A model generated the notes under the pieces. The model saw nothing but the letters and a program-made list of their open reading frames with translations, ran no database searches and was not told where the DNA came from. 64,000 nt of DNA, taken from contig CALUPB010000004.1 in the NCBI GenBank assembly GCA_944322585.1, forward strand, positions 186,001 through 250,000, read 5' to 3'. The stretch is from an uncultured Bacteroidales bacterium. GTDB taxonomy: Bacteria > Bacteroidota > Bacteroidia > Bacteroidales > UBA932. Shown here piece by piece: positions 1 through 9,488 of the stretch. A program made the translations under genes and the position numbers. How positions within the stretch are numbered: position 1 is the stretch's first letter; each line of letters begins with the position of its first letter.

Positions 1-281
1 CTTCCGAATACGGAGAATACAACATCCAGTGCAACGGTATAGGACCGGGATATATAGCCACTCCTCAGACAGCTCCTCTGCGCGAGCGTCAGGCAGACGG
101 GTCCCGCCATCCTTTCGACGCTTTCATCGTAGCCAAGACTCCTGCCGCACGCTGGGGTACCGCGGAAGACCTCCAGGGACCGGCCGTTTTCCTTGCCTCA
201 TCGGCATCTGACTTCGTCAACGGCCATATTCTCTATGTAGACGGAGGTATCCTTGCATACATCGGCAAGCAGCCTCAGTAA
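1..281 (+). CDS. kduD: KduD-type short-chain dehydrogenase, 3' end only
   Basis: Only the last 92 codons are in the window (reading frame begins at base 3, stop TAA at 279-281). The C-terminal part of a Rossmann-fold short-chain dehydrogenase is clear: the N-G-I-G-P-G-Y-I-A-T-P segment after the catalytic helix, the W-G-T-A-E-D-L loop, and the closing V-D-G-G-I-L-A-Y-I-G-K-Q-P. That tail is typical of Bacteroidota gluconate 5-dehydrogenase/KduD proteins, which interconvert 2,5-diketo-3-deoxygluconate and 2-keto-3-deoxygluconate in uronate catabolism in the cytoplasm. The DUF4861 lipoprotein gene follows on the same strand with about 20 bases between them, which fits a pectin or other uronic-acid locus lying to the left. 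The active-site Tyr-x-x-x-Lys is outside the window, so substrate is inferred from the tail and context. Confidence 0.8.
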   Translation, partial: SEYGEYNIQCNGIGPGYIATPQTAPLRERQADGSRHPFDAFIVAKTPAARWGTAEDLQGPAVFLASSASDFVNGHILYVDGGILAYIGKQPQ

Positions 282-300
282 ACCATATGGAATACCGGAT

Positions 301-1431
301 ATGTCTATGAAAAACATCATATCAGTGGTAGCAGCCGTATCGGCTGCTACCTTTTTGGCCTCCTGTTCAAGCCACAGGATAACAGTGACAAACGATACGG
401 ATCTTGCCCGTTCATACGAGACCGTGGAAATAGATGCGGAGGCTCTCGGAGACATCGATCCGAATACAGTCATGCTGCTCGACAAGTCAGGGACGGCAGT
501 TCCAGTACAGGTATATACGGACAGCGAGGGGAAAACGAAGCTCCTTTTCCAGGCTACCGTAGCCGCCAATTCGAAAGAAGTATATACCGTGGAGACTGCA
601 CAGGCGACTTACCCTACCCTTGCATACAGCCGTTATGTCCCTGAACGCCTTGATGACTATGCATATGAGAACAATGTCATAGCCGGACGCATATACGGGC
701 CTTCCCTTGAGTTCCCTCGTACATTCGGTTCCGACATATGGGTAAAATGCACGGACAGGCTCGTAATAGACGACTGGTTCGCCAAGGCCGACTACCACCA
801 CAACTATGGTGAAGGCATGGACTGCTACAAGGTAGATGCAACCCTTGGAGGAGGGGCGCTCGTACCGTATGCAGGACCGGAAAAATTCTTTGTAGGAGAC
901 AACTACACATCACAGAGACACATCTGCGACGGTCCAGTACGTACTGAAGCGGTGTTTGAATACGGTCCGTTCGACGTGGACGGGAAGCAGGTCACTGCAA
1001 CACGCGTACTTTCATTGGATGCCAACAGTCATTTCGTGAAATGGACTACGACATTCGACTGCGAGGGGGCTGACTCCATTGCTGTAGTCCTCGGCGCCGT
1101 CATGCATGACGTCGTAGGCAAGAATGCAGAACTCAACTGGATAGCATTCACTGAAAAGGCTTCGGATTCCGCAGACCCGGAAAGGGACGGCAACATCTCT
1201 GTCGCAGTCATCTACGACAAGGCTGAACTGGATGACAATCCATACTACACGTCAGGTCAGGAGGCCGGACATGCAGTGATAATCACAGAAGAGAAAACCG
1301 GCAAGCCTGTCGTCACATGGACCGGTTCCGGATGGAGCCAGGGAGGCGTCGCATCCCAGGAAGCATGGGCAAAGACAGTCAGGGAGTTCTCCTATGCACA
1401 GCAGCATCCGCTGAAAGTATCCGTAAGATAA
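301..1431 (+). CDS. DUF4861 family lipoprotein
   Basis: A 376-residue secreted protein that I assign to the DUF4861 family, a Bacteroidota family of unknown exact activity that often sits beside uronate genes such as kduD/kduI. I chose the start at 301 (M-S-M-K-N-I-I-S); 307 is an equally good ATG, while an upstream in-frame ATG at 253 lies inside the preceding gene. The N-terminus is a lipoprotein signal: Lys, a hydrophobic stretch, then L-A-S-C. The body is rich in beta-strand and aromatic residues (for example the W-F-A-K-A-D-Y-H-H-N-Y region near residue 165), as expected for a carbohydrate-active beta-sandwich, but I see no catalytic signature I can name. It ends five bases before the convergent ettA stop. 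Function beyond uronate-related periplasmic or surface role is not known. Confidence 0.75.
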   Translation: MSMKNIISVVAAVSAATFLASCSSHRITVTNDTDLARSYETVEIDAEALGDIDPNTVMLLDKSGTAVPVQVYTDSEGKTKLLFQATVAANSKEVYTVETAQATYPTLAYSRYVPERLDDYAYENNVIAGRIYGPSLEFPRTFGSDIWVKCTDRLVIDDWFAKADYHHNYGEGMDCYKVDATLGGGALVPYAGPEKFFVGDNYTSQRHICDGPVRTEAVFEYGPFDVDGKQVTATRVLSLDANSHFVKWTTTFDCEGADSIAVVLGAVMHDVVGKNAELNWIAFTEKASDSADPERDGNISVAVIYDKAELDDNPYYTSGQEAGHAVIITEEKTGKPVVTWTGSGWSQGGVASQEAWAKTVREFSYAQQHPLKVSVR

Positions 1432-1436
1432 ACGGA

Positions 1437-3113
1437 TTACTCCATGAGCTTTTTATATCTGAAACGCTTCGGCTCCTCATTGCCGAGGCGTTTTTTCCTG
1501 TTTTCCTCATACTCGGAATAGGTCCCTTCAAAGAAATACACCTGGGAATCCCCTTCAAAGGCAAGGATATGGGTCGCTATCCTGTCAAGGAACCATCTGT
1601 CATGCGAAATGACCACCGCACATCCGGCAAAATTCTCCAGGCCTTCCTCCAAAGCCCTGATAGTGTTGACATCCACATCATTTGTCGGCTCATCGAGAAG
1701 CAGGACATTTCCTTCTTCCTTGAGAGTAAGGGCAAGATGCAGTCTGTTCCTTTCTCCTCCTGAAAGCACACCGCACAGCTTTTCCTGATCAGCCCCCGAA
1801 AAATTGAACCTCGAAACATAAGACCTCGCATTCACTTCCCTGTTTCCGAGCTTCACGAAATCAGAATCCTGGGCTATGGTCTGATACACCGTCCTGTCAG
1901 GGTCTATGCTCCTGTGCTGCTGGTCGACATATGCAAGCCTGACCGTATCACCGATGGTAATAGTACCCGTATCAGGCTTTTCGATGCCCATTATAAGGCG
2001 GAAGAGCGTAGTCTTTCCTGCACCGTTCGGTCCGATGACACCCACAATCCCGGCCGGGGGAAGCACAAATGACAGATGTTCGAAAAGCAGCCTGTCCCCG
2101 TATGCCTTGGAGACGTCATTGAACTCGATTACCTTGTTCCCGAGTCTCGGGCCGTTCGGGATATAAATCTCCAGATTCGCCTCTTTCTCCTTTGCGTTTT
2201 CTCCGGCAAGCTTCTCATATGCTCCCAGACGGGCCTTGGACTTGGCCTGTCTGGCTTTAGGAGCCATCCTTACCCATTCGAGTTCCCGTTCGAGGGTCTT
2301 GCGCCGTTTACTCTCCTGCTTCTCCTCCTGTGCAAGTCTCGCTGATTTCTGTTCCAGCCATGAAGAATAGTTCCCTTTCCACGGAATACCCTCTCCCCTG
2401 TCAAGTTCCAGAATCCATCCGGCTACATTGTCGAGAAAATATCTGTCATGCGTAACGGCAATCACTGTCCCCTGATACTGATGAAGGTGTGCCTCAAGCC
2501 ACTGTATACTCTCCGTATCAAGGTGATTGGTCGGTTCATCCAATAGAAGGACGTCCGGCTGGCGGAGCAGGAGGCGGCACAGTGCGACCCTTCTGCGTTC
2601 ACCGCCGCTCAATGTAGCTATCCTGGCATCAGGAGGCGGGCAGTTCAGCGCATCCATAGCCCGCTCAAGCTTGGAGTCTATCTCCCAACCGTTACAGTGC
2701 TCTATCTTTTCCGTCAGCTCGCCCTGTCTCTCGATAAGGTTGTTCATCTCTTCATCCGACATCGGTTCCGCGAACTTCATGTTTACCTCCTCATATTCCC
2801 TGAGCAGTTCCATCACCTCGCTGACTCCCTCCTGAACGACTTCCATGACTGTCTTGTCCGGATCCATCTGCGGCTCCTGCTCGAGATATCCGACCGAATA
2901 GCCCGGTGCCCAGACGACTTCTCCCTGATAGGATTTCTCGACTCCGGCTATTATCTTCATCAGCGTAGACTTTCCGGATCCGTTCAGGCCTATGATCCCT
3001 ATCTTCGCACCGTAAAAGAAAGAAAGGTATATGTCCTTGAGTATTACTTTATTGTTGTGAGGAAGGATCTTTCCCACCCCATTCATCGAAAAAATGATCT
3101 TCTCGTCTGCCAT
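1437..3113 (-). CDS. ettA: Energy-dependent translational throttle EttA (ABC-F ATPase)
   Basis: A 558-residue ABC-F protein with two complete ATPase domains and no membrane segment. Domain 1 has Walker A G-L-N-G-S-G-K-S-T and signature L-S-G-G-E-R-R-R with Walker B L-L-L-D-E-P-T-N-H-L-D; domain 2 has G-P-N-G-A-G-K-T-T, L-S-G-G-E-R-N-R and L-L-L-D-E-P-T-N-D-V-D. Length and the charged linker between the domains match EttA, which binds the ribosomal E site and gates the first elongation step according to the ATP/ADP ratio. I use the ATG at 3113 because the product then starts M-A-D-E-K-I-I-F-S-M, like other EttA proteins; an upstream TTG adds six residues but falls next to the promoter. A well-formed Bacteroidota promoter lies directly upstream and the gene appears monocistronic. 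Confidence 0.92.
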   Translation of the reverse strand: MADEKIIFSMNGVGKILPHNNKVILKDIYLSFFYGAKIGIIGLNGSGKSTLMKIIAGVEKSYQGEVVWAPGYSVGYLEQEPQMDPDKTVMEVVQEGVSEVMELLREYEEVNMKFAEPMSDEEMNNLIERQGELTEKIEHCNGWEIDSKLERAMDALNCPPPDARIATLSGGERRRVALCRLLLRQPDVLLLDEPTNHLDTESIQWLEAHLHQYQGTVIAVTHDRYFLDNVAGWILELDRGEGIPWKGNYSSWLEQKSARLAQEEKQESKRRKTLERELEWVRMAPKARQAKSKARLGAYEKLAGENAKEKEANLEIYIPNGPRLGNKVIEFNDVSKAYGDRLLFEHLSFVLPPAGIVGVIGPNGAGKTTLFRLIMGIEKPDTGTITIGDTVRLAYVDQQHRSIDPDRTVYQTIAQDSDFVKLGNREVNARSYVSRFNFSGADQEKLCGVLSGGERNRLHLALTLKEEGNVLLLDEPTNDVDVNTIRALEEGLENFAGCAVVISHDRWFLDRIATHILAFEGDSQVYFFEGTYSEYEENRKKRLGNEEPKRFRYKKLME

Positions 3114-3128
3114 AATCACAAATTTGTA

Positions 3129-3160
3129 CAAATATAAGAGCAGCCCCCGTTTCCTGCAAA
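3129..3160 (-). promoter_or_regulatory. Bacteroidota-type promoter of ettA
   Basis: On the minus strand TTTG (3160-3157) is followed after 20 bases by TATATTTG (3136-3129), matching the Bacteroidota sigma-ABfr consensus TTTG / TAnnTTTG. Expected transcription start is about 8-10 bases upstream of the ettA ATG at 3113. The -33 element touches the araC stop codon, so ettA can be transcribed independently. Confidence 0.6.
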
Positions 3161-3161
3161 T

Positions 3162-4292
3162 TTATTTCCCTGAAGTTTTCTCCGGAACCGGTCTCACCTG
3201 CCTGTTTTTCTTGCACCATTCGCCCGGAGTATCATTCATATACAGCTTGAATGCCATGTTGAAGGAATTTACAGTCCTGAAACCTGAAAGCTCCGCCAGA
3301 TCTGCCACCTTCAGGTCAGGATGCGTACTGTACAGCCTGACGGCATAACGTATCCTGTGATAATTGACATACTGGCAGAAGTTCCGCCCCGTGTAGACAC
3401 TTATTGCCCGGGACAGATATGCCCTGTTGGTGAAAAGACTGCGGGCAACATCCGCAATGCTCAGCTCGGGAGCAAGGAAAGGCTTCTCCTCTTCGAAATA
3501 ATTCTTCAGTCTGGCAAAGATCACCATATACGCACCGTCCGCTACGCTCATATCCTTCGGCACGCCTATGGTATAGGCCCTCGCCGCTTCCATCATCTTT
3601 TCCTCCTTTTCACGCATGACAATGAAAAGCCTGTCCGAAATCATCCTCACAAACAGGGCCGCCGCAAGGGCAAGCATAAGGCACAGACAAAGGCATACGG
3701 CAATTACGGAACCTGTCCCATGCACTGTCCATAAATATGATGAAACAGACATAAGGAACAGATATGTCATGAAATAAAGGAAGTTAAGCCTTACTGTAAA
3801 GAACCTGGGTACGGACAGGGAACATATGAAACCGGTCATGTCCCTTATCGGATACAATATGGAGACGACCGATATTGCCGCCGCAGCTGCAATTGCACAC
3901 ACAGGCATAATCCACAGTCCTCCGGCACCGGCAAAGAACATTGCCTTTTCCTTCATGACGAACAGGACGGCAGCAGAAACAGTCACCGGCAATGATACGT
4001 ACATTGCCGCCTTTTCCGTGTCATAGGAAAGACTCGACACGAACATAGGCATGACAGCCAGACTGACTACGGACACAAGATGTCCCGAAACATATCCGTA
4101 CATGAATATGTCATATGCGACGAGTGAAACCGAATTGAACAATGACAGAAAAATGAGAACCGGGCTCTTCCACCTCCGGGGCATCTTCCTTCTCCATTCA
4201 TATGCCGCCATGACCGACATGGCTACGAAAAAGATTATCAAAAGAGCATATGCGGAATAGGCAAGGACCTCCGACAACTCCAAATTTTTCAT
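3162..4292 (-). CDS. Membrane-anchored AraC-family transcriptional regulator
   Basis: A 376-residue protein with two parts. Residues 1 to about 225 hold several hydrophobic segments (about six or seven predicted spans, by eye), and residues about 270-370 form an AraC-type DNA-binding domain with two helix-turn-helix units; the second contains L-A-E-L-S-G-F-R-T-V-N-S-F-N-M-A-F-K, the usual AraC second-helix pattern. Such membrane-AraC fusions are frequent in Bacteroidota and are thought to sense an envelope or extracellular signal and act on nearby or distant promoters. Nothing in the immediate neighbourhood is an obvious target: ettA has its own promoter downstream, and the leuS-yitT operon ends upstream at a probable terminator. 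The target and signal remain unknown. Confidence 0.85.
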   Translation of the reverse strand: MKNLELSEVLAYSAYALLIIFFVAMSVMAAYEWRRKMPRRWKSPVLIFLSLFNSVSLVAYDIFMYGYVSGHLVSVVSLAVMPMFVSSLSYDTEKAAMYVSLPVTVSAAVLFVMKEKAMFFAGAGGLWIMPVCAIAAAAAISVVSILYPIRDMTGFICSLSVPRFFTVRLNFLYFMTYLFLMSVSSYLWTVHGTGSVIAVCLCLCLMLALAAALFVRMISDRLFIVMREKEEKMMEAARAYTIGVPKDMSVADGAYMVIFARLKNYFEEEKPFLAPELSIADVARSLFTNRAYLSRAISVYTGRNFCQYVNYHRIRYAVRLYSTHPDLKVADLAELSGFRTVNSFNMAFKLYMNDTPGEWCKKNRQVRPVPEKTSGK

Positions 4293-4314
4293 AGATTTTG
4301 TATTTTAAGCAACA

Positions 4315-4322
4315 CAAAATTA
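4315..4322 (-). promoter_or_regulatory. Possible -7 element of the araC-type gene
   Basis: TAATTTTG on the minus strand matches TAnnTTTG and lies 22 bases upstream of the ATG at 4292. No convincing TTTG -33 element is found at the right distance (that position falls in the hairpin of the preceding terminator), so this is only a candidate. Confidence 0.35.
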
Positions 4323-4329
4323 ATGAAAA

Positions 4330-4358
4330 CCTCCTCCTGCGATACCGGCAGAAGGAGG
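4330..4358 (-). terminator. Probable rho-independent terminator after yitT
   Basis: An 11-base inverted repeat with one mismatch (4330-4340 against 4348-4358, seven-base loop) is followed on the minus strand by GTTTTCATTAATTTT, a T-rich tract. It lies about 45 bases past the yitT stop and would end the SPOR-M28-leuS-yitT transcript. Confidence 0.5.
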
Positions 4359-4403
4359 CTGCTATCATGATTTATATCTTTCTACATAAAATTTTTCTCT
4401 TTT

Positions 4404-5333
4404 TTAGCTTTTCGCGTCTGTAATTTCTGTTTTTGATATGTCTTTTTTACTTTTCCTGAGTTTGATACCTGTCCTTACTTCATCGAATCCTTCCCCGTAG
4501 ACCCCCGAAGCACTGGAAACCGAAATGAAAGCCTTCGGATCCACCATCTTCACCATACCTACGATATTGTTGTACTCATGCTTGCGGCACATCACAAGCA
4601 GGACCTTGCCTTCCTTTCCGGAATACCATCCGGTGGAATCGAGTGCCGTCACTCCCCTCTTCATGTCCCTTACTATAGTGTCGGCTATCTCCTGATATTT
4701 TGAAGATATTATGAAAATCTGTACCGTCGACTTGTTTCCGAGCAGTACCCAGTCTACTGTAAATGAGAAAGTGACCATGGTTACATAACCGTAGACCATA
4801 TCATTGACAGTCTTGTCAGGGATCAGCAGAACGGATGCTATAATGAAAAGGTCCGCAAAGAGATATACCTTTCCGGGAGACACCGGCCAGTACTTGTTCA
4901 CCACCATGGCCAGTATGTCCGTTCCTCCGGTACTTCCTCCACGGGTCAGGACAATCCCGATACCTATCGCCTCTACCATACCTCCTATGATGGCGGTAAA
5001 CAGCCTGTCCTGGAATGTCACCACGAGAAAATCGAACTTCGGCAGTACATCGAAAAGAACGGTAGACAGGATAATCACGTATATCGTCTTGAAGCCGAAT
5101 GCCTTGCCGAGAATAAGGAAACCTATTATCAGCAGGATCACATTGAGCACGAAGAACGAATACGCAACCGGAATACCTGTCGCAAAATATATTATCGTAC
5201 ACAGACCGGTCCCGCCCCCGCTTGCAATTCCACCCGGAATAAGGAATGATGTCCATCCCAGACAGTACAGCAATGTCCCGAACGTGACTATGGTATAGTC
5301 CCACAGGACCGACAGAAAACGGTTTTTACCCAT
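4404..5333 (-). CDS. YitT family membrane protein (DUF2179 C-terminal domain)
   Basis: A 309-residue inner-membrane protein. The first ~200 residues carry five or so hydrophobic spans with glycine-rich turns (G-G-I-A-S-G-G-G-T-G-L near residue 35 and T-R-G-G-S-T-G-G-T-D-I-L near 130), the hallmark of the YitT/DUF161 repeat. The last ~100 residues form the soluble DUF2179 domain (I-S-S-K-Y-Q-E-I-A through V-D-P-K-A-F-I-S-V-S). The family is conserved but its transport substrate, if any, is unknown. It follows leuS by six bases and closes that operon; the terminator hairpin lies just beyond. Confidence 0.88.
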   Translation of the reverse strand: MGKNRFLSVLWDYTIVTFGTLLYCLGWTSFLIPGGIASGGGTGLCTIIYFATGIPVAYSFFVLNVILLIIGFLILGKAFGFKTIYVIILSTVLFDVLPKFDFLVVTFQDRLFTAIIGGMVEAIGIGIVLTRGGSTGGTDILAMVVNKYWPVSPGKVYLFADLFIIASVLLIPDKTVNDMVYGYVTMVTFSFTVDWVLLGNKSTVQIFIISSKYQEIADTIVRDMKRGVTALDSTGWYSGKEGKVLLVMCRKHEYNNIVGMVKMVDPKAFISVSSASGVYGEGFDEVRTGIKLRKSKKDISKTEITDAKS

Positions 5334-5339
5334 ATACAG

Positions 5340-8105
5340 TTATTTTACGACTATGTTGACTATTTTTCCCGGGACGACGATAACTTTGATGATATTGCCT
5401 CCGGCCACATACTTCGATGTCTGCTCAAGAGAGCGCACATGGCTTTCCACATCGCACTGCGGCATGGTTTTGGGCAGATCCACCGTAAAGCGGGTCTTTC
5501 CGTTGAAAGAGACGGCATAGGTACAGCTGTCCTCTACGGTATATGCCTCCACATATTCGGGGAATGAAGCGAATGTGACGCTCTCGTTGTGGCCGAGCGC
5601 TTCCCAAAGCTCCTCCGAGATATGAGGGGCGAAAGGAGAAAGCAGGATTACGAGCGGCTCCAGGATTTCCCTTTTGCTGCACTTGTGCTCGTACAGTTCA
5701 TTCACGGCTATCATGAAGGCACTCACGGCAGTATTGAACGAGAACGACTCTATGTCGGTCTTCACCTTCAGGATCAGTCTGTGCAAGGTCTTCAGTTCTT
5801 CGGCAGAAGGTCTGTCATCGGTCACGATAAGGCCGTCCCTTCCGTAAAACATCCTCCACACTCTCTTAAGGAACCGGGACACTCCGTCTATTCCCTTGGT
5901 ATCCCATGGCTTGGACTGCTCCAGCGGGCCGAGGAACATCTCGTACAGTCTCAATGTGTCCGCTCCGTAGGTATCGCACACCATATCAGGATTGACTACA
6001 TTATACATGGACTTGCTCATCTTCTCTATAGCGTATCCGCAGACATACTCACCGTCCTCAAGGATGAATTCGGCATCAGCGAACTCCGGTCTCCACTTGC
6101 GGAATGCCTCGATGTCAAGCCTGTCATTATGCACGATATTGACATCGACATGTATCTCTGTCGTTTCGTATCCGTCTTTCAGGCCGTATGAAACGAACCT
6201 GTTCGTCCCGACTATACGGTACACGAAATTGGACCTTCCCTGTATCATGCCCTGGTTGATGAGTTTCTTGAAAGGTTCCTTCTCGCATACATATCCGAGG
6301 TCGTACAGGAACTTGTTCCAGAACCTCGAATATATCAGATGTCCCGTTGCATGTTCCGTCCCTCCGATATACAGATCCACATTCCTCCAGTAACTGTCCG
6401 CCTCCCTGCTCACCAATGCACTGCCGTTGTGAGGATCCATATAACGCAGATAATATGCACTGCTGCCGGCAAAACCAGGCATGGTACTCTTCTCGATCGG
6501 CCATCCGTCCACATCCCAGTCTTTCGCCCTTCCCAACGGAGGTTCGCCAGTCTCGGTAGGCTTGTATTCGTCAATTTCCGGAAGTTCGAGAGGCAGGCTT
6601 TCGAAAGGCATCGGAGTCGCTATCCCGTCCTTGAAATAGACAGGGAACGGCTCTCCCCAATATCTCTGACGGGAGAATATTGCATCCCTCAACCGATAGT
6701 TTACCTTTCTGCGTCCTATGCCGTGTTTCTCCACGTAGTCGATGGCGGCAGGTATGGCTTCCCTGACTGTCATTCCGTTCAGGAAACCCGAATTGCACAT
6801 TATCCCCTCCTTGGCATCGAAACTCGTCTCACTCACATCGCATCCTTCGATCAGAGGGACTATCGGGAGATTGAAATGCCTTGCAAAGGCATAGTCCCTG
6901 CTGTCATGCGCAGGAACAGCCATGATCGCACCTGTACCGTACCCGGCGAGGACATATTCCGATATCCATACCGGAACTTTCTCTCCCGTAAGCGGATTTA
7001 CCGCCCATGAACCGGAAAAGACTCCCGTCACCCTGTGTGTCTCCGATATCCTCTCGCGTTCGGTTTTCTTCTTCACCTCAGCGAGGTAGTCGTCCACAGC
7101 CTGTTTCTGCTCAGGGGAAGTGAGTCTGGCGACCCACTCGCTCTCAGGGGCAAGCACCATGAATGTCACACCGAACACTGTGTCGGCCCGGGTGGTGAAA
7201 ATGACCATGTCATATTCTCTGTCCCCGTTATATGCCTTGAAAATCATCTCCGCGCCATAGGAACGGCCGATCCAGTTGCGCTGCATGTCCTTGAGAGAGT
7301 CAGTCCATTCCAGGTCATCGAGGTCATCAAGCAGACGCCCGGCATACGCGGAGACCCTCAGCTGCCACTGCGTCATCTTCTTCTGCTCTACAGGGAAGCC
7401 GCCACGGACGGAATACCCTTCCTTGACCTCATCGTTGGCCAGGACTGTCCCGAGCTGCGGGCACCAGTTGACCGAAGTCTCGCCCTGATACGCTATGCGG
7501 TAATTCATCAGGACATCCGATTTCTCCTTGTCCGACATCGCATTCCACTGTGCGGCAGTAAAATGCTTTTCCTCTCCGCAGGCAGCATCGATGCCGTCCG
7601 TACCTGACTTCTCGAAAGATGCGATCAGTTCCTCTATCGGTCTTGCCGCCTGACGGGAATTGTCATAATAGCTCCCGAACATCTTCAGGAAGGCCCATTG
7701 CGTCCACTTGTAATATTCCGGATCGCAGGTGCGTATTTCCCTCGACCAGTCGTAAGAAAATCCTATCCTGTCAAGCTGTTCCCTGTATCTGGCAATGTTC
7801 TTCTCTGTAGTGACGGCCGGATGCTGGCCTGTCTGGATTGCATACTGCTCCGCAGGAAGCCCGAATGCATCATATCCCATCGGATGCAGGACATTGAAGC
7901 CGCACAGCCTCTTGTACCGGCTGTAGATGTCGCTTGCGATATAACCGAGAGGATGACCGACATGAAGCCCCGCTCCCGAAGGATACGGAAACATGTCGAG
8001 CACGTAGTATTTCGGACGCGACGGGGCTTCCGTAGCCTTGAAAGTCTGATGTTCAGCCCAGTATGACTGCCATTTCTTCTCTATTTCCCTGAAATTGTAA
8101 TCCAT
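5340..8105 (-). CDS. leuS: Leucyl-tRNA synthetase
   Basis: A 921-residue class I aminoacyl-tRNA synthetase that charges tRNA-Leu in the cytoplasm. The HIGH motif appears as H-V-G-H at residues 48-51 within [13 protein letters not shown], the K-M-S-K-S loop is near residue 696, and the CP1 editing domain lies in between ([11 protein letters not shown] region near 305 and the [12 protein letters not shown] motif near 400). W-C-P and [10 protein letters not shown] motifs are also typical of LeuS. Length agrees with Bacteroidota LeuS. It lies in a tight minus-strand operon, six bases after the M28/TonB fusion gene and six bases before yitT. No leader attenuation structure is visible because the upstream gene abuts it. 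Confidence 0.96.
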   Translation of the reverse strand: MDYNFREIEKKWQSYWAEHQTFKATEAPSRPKYYVLDMFPYPSGAGLHVGHPLGYIASDIYSRYKRLCGFNVLHPMGYDAFGLPAEQYAIQTGQHPAVTTEKNIARYREQLDRIGFSYDWSREIRTCDPEYYKWTQWAFLKMFGSYYDNSRQAARPIEELIASFEKSGTDGIDAACGEEKHFTAAQWNAMSDKEKSDVLMNYRIAYQGETSVNWCPQLGTVLANDEVKEGYSVRGGFPVEQKKMTQWQLRVSAYAGRLLDDLDDLEWTDSLKDMQRNWIGRSYGAEMIFKAYNGDREYDMVIFTTRADTVFGVTFMVLAPESEWVARLTSPEQKQAVDDYLAEVKKKTERERISETHRVTGVFSGSWAVNPLTGEKVPVWISEYVLAGYGTGAIMAVPAHDSRDYAFARHFNLPIVPLIEGCDVSETSFDAKEGIMCNSGFLNGMTVREAIPAAIDYVEKHGIGRRKVNYRLRDAIFSRQRYWGEPFPVYFKDGIATPMPFESLPLELPEIDEYKPTETGEPPLGRAKDWDVDGWPIEKSTMPGFAGSSAYYLRYMDPHNGSALVSREADSYWRNVDLYIGGTEHATGHLIYSRFWNKFLYDLGYVCEKEPFKKLINQGMIQGRSNFVYRIVGTNRFVSYGLKDGYETTEIHVDVNIVHNDRLDIEAFRKWRPEFADAEFILEDGEYVCGYAIEKMSKSMYNVVNPDMVCDTYGADTLRLYEMFLGPLEQSKPWDTKGIDGVSRFLKRVWRMFYGRDGLIVTDDRPSAEELKTLHRLILKVKTDIESFSFNTAVSAFMIAVNELYEHKCSKREILEPLVILLSPFAPHISEELWEALGHNESVTFASFPEYVEAYTVEDSCTYAVSFNGKTRFTVDLPKTMPQCDVESHVRSLEQTSKYVAGGNIIKVIVVPGKIVNIVVK

Positions 8106-8111
8106 GTCTTC

Positions 8112-9485
8112 TTATCTCTTAATTCCGAACCTGTTTCTCTCTGATTTTCTTTCCAATACGAATTCTATAGGAATGGTCATCGACGTCCTCACCTTCTGTC
8201 CGTTCACACGTCCAGGCCGCCATTTAGGGGAGGCATTGACAACCCTGAGGGCCTCCTCGTCCAGACGGGGGTCCACGCTTCTGATCACCCTTGCTCCGGT
8301 TATCCGGCCGTCCTTCTCTATGATGAAATCCACCACTACCCTGCCCTGGACACCCTCTTCTACAGCAGACTGTGGATATCGCAGATACTGATATACCCAT
8401 CTCTGGAGGAACTGCGCAGGGTCATGGCTGTTCAGGAACATGGGACGCACGTCACAGTCATTGAAAGCCACCACGTCATCATACGAAGGATCCCTCGGCA
8501 CGATCTCAACCGGTCTGAACGACAGCGGTTTATCCGTATTGGCTACCGAAACCGTCAGATTGTAGGCATATTCCAGGGCCTTCTCCATCATCCCGTAGTC
8601 TATGATGGATCCCGTATCCCTGTCGGTATTGTGCTCCGGATACTTCCCTGACGTCAGCATCACTGAAGGTATCTCCATGGAATAGAATGCCCTGTGGTCG
8701 GACGGATATGGCTCCTCCGCCACTATGGACGGCAGCACCGGCTGGAGTTCTCTGCCAAGGGCCGTTATGAGTGCATTGAGATCGGCATTCGATGCGGTAT
8801 ACGCATACAGGCCGTTGTCCGCAGTCCCGAGCATATCGAGATTTATCATGGCATCGATTCTGCCGACATCTTCTGCAAAAGTCCTGTTCAGGAAATACCA
8901 TGCTCCGGAATAGGACATCGTTGAAGCCCCGAAAGCCACGAGAATCACGGAACGTCGCAGGAGTATGGAATTGGTTTCCAGCATCCTTGCCAGCTCCATC
9001 ATGACCGCCAGCCCGGAAGCATTCCCGTTCGCACCGTAATATATCTGATCCACTTTCCTCCCGTCCACCGTCATGGAATTCACGCCAAGATTGTCAAGCC
9101 TGGCTCCGACCACTATGTATCTGTTCTTGAGATTTATATCGTATCCGGGAACAATACTTGCGACATTGCGGGACGTCAGGGTATCCCCGTCCGGGAGAGC
9201 TATTCCGAAAGTATCCCCCGAAGAGGGACTGAGCATCTCGACCCCATATGAGGAAAGCCTGGAGTATACATATTCCGCCGCCGCCTTTTCGCCCTCCGAA
9301 CCCGGACTTCTCCCTTCAAGGGCAGCGGAAGAAATAAAGCCCACCTCGTCCTTGAAGGCGGTTACCGTCTCACTGTCATAAAGGGATGAATATGCCGCAT
9401 CATCGCGATACTGGGCATGGGAGACCGTACCGCCGACGACAGCAGCGACTGCCGCTGCCGATATATGAAGAGCCGTTCTGCGCAT
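8112..9485 (-). CDS. Degenerate M28-type peptidase fused to a TonB C-terminal domain
   Basis: A 457-residue secreted protein with an N-terminal signal peptide (cleavage probably after S-H-A near residue 24). Residues about 45-310 have the fold pattern of an M28 zinc aminopeptidase, but most active-site residues are replaced. The metal His is Arg129 (G-A-R-L-D instead of G-A-H-x-D), the bridging Asp is Gly154 (G-A-N-G-N-A-S-G instead of G-A-D-D-N-A-S-G), and the catalytic Glu-Glu pair is Ser188-Thr189. Asp217 (N-L-D-M) and His264 (S-D-H) remain. Residues about 365-445 are a clear TonB C-terminal domain (R-Y-P-Q-S-A-V-E-E-G-V-Q-G-R-V, L-D-E-E-A-L-R, W-R-P-G). Having no membrane helix besides the signal, it is likely a periplasmic binding or scaffold protein rather than a peptidase. 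It sits three bases after the SPOR lipoprotein gene and six before leuS. Confidence 0.85.
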   Translation of the reverse strand: MRRTALHISAAAVAAVVGGTVSHAQYRDDAAYSSLYDSETVTAFKDEVGFISSAALEGRSPGSEGEKAAAEYVYSRLSSYGVEMLSPSSGDTFGIALPDGDTLTSRNVASIVPGYDINLKNRYIVVGARLDNLGVNSMTVDGRKVDQIYYGANGNASGLAVMMELARMLETNSILLRRSVILVAFGASTMSYSGAWYFLNRTFAEDVGRIDAMINLDMLGTADNGLYAYTASNADLNALITALGRELQPVLPSIVAEEPYPSDHRAFYSMEIPSVMLTSGKYPEHNTDRDTGSIIDYGMMEKALEYAYNLTVSVANTDKPLSFRPVEIVPRDPSYDDVVAFNDCDVRPMFLNSHDPAQFLQRWVYQYLRYPQSAVEEGVQGRVVVDFIIEKDGRITGARVIRSVDPRLDEEALRVVNASPKWRPGRVNGQKVRTSMTIPIEFVLERKSERNRFGIKR

Positions 9486-9488
9486 AGA

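Noticed and set aside
253-300. Upstream start for the DUF4861 lipoprotein
   Set aside because: It lies within the preceding dehydrogenase gene and would put 16 polar residues before the lipoprotein signal.
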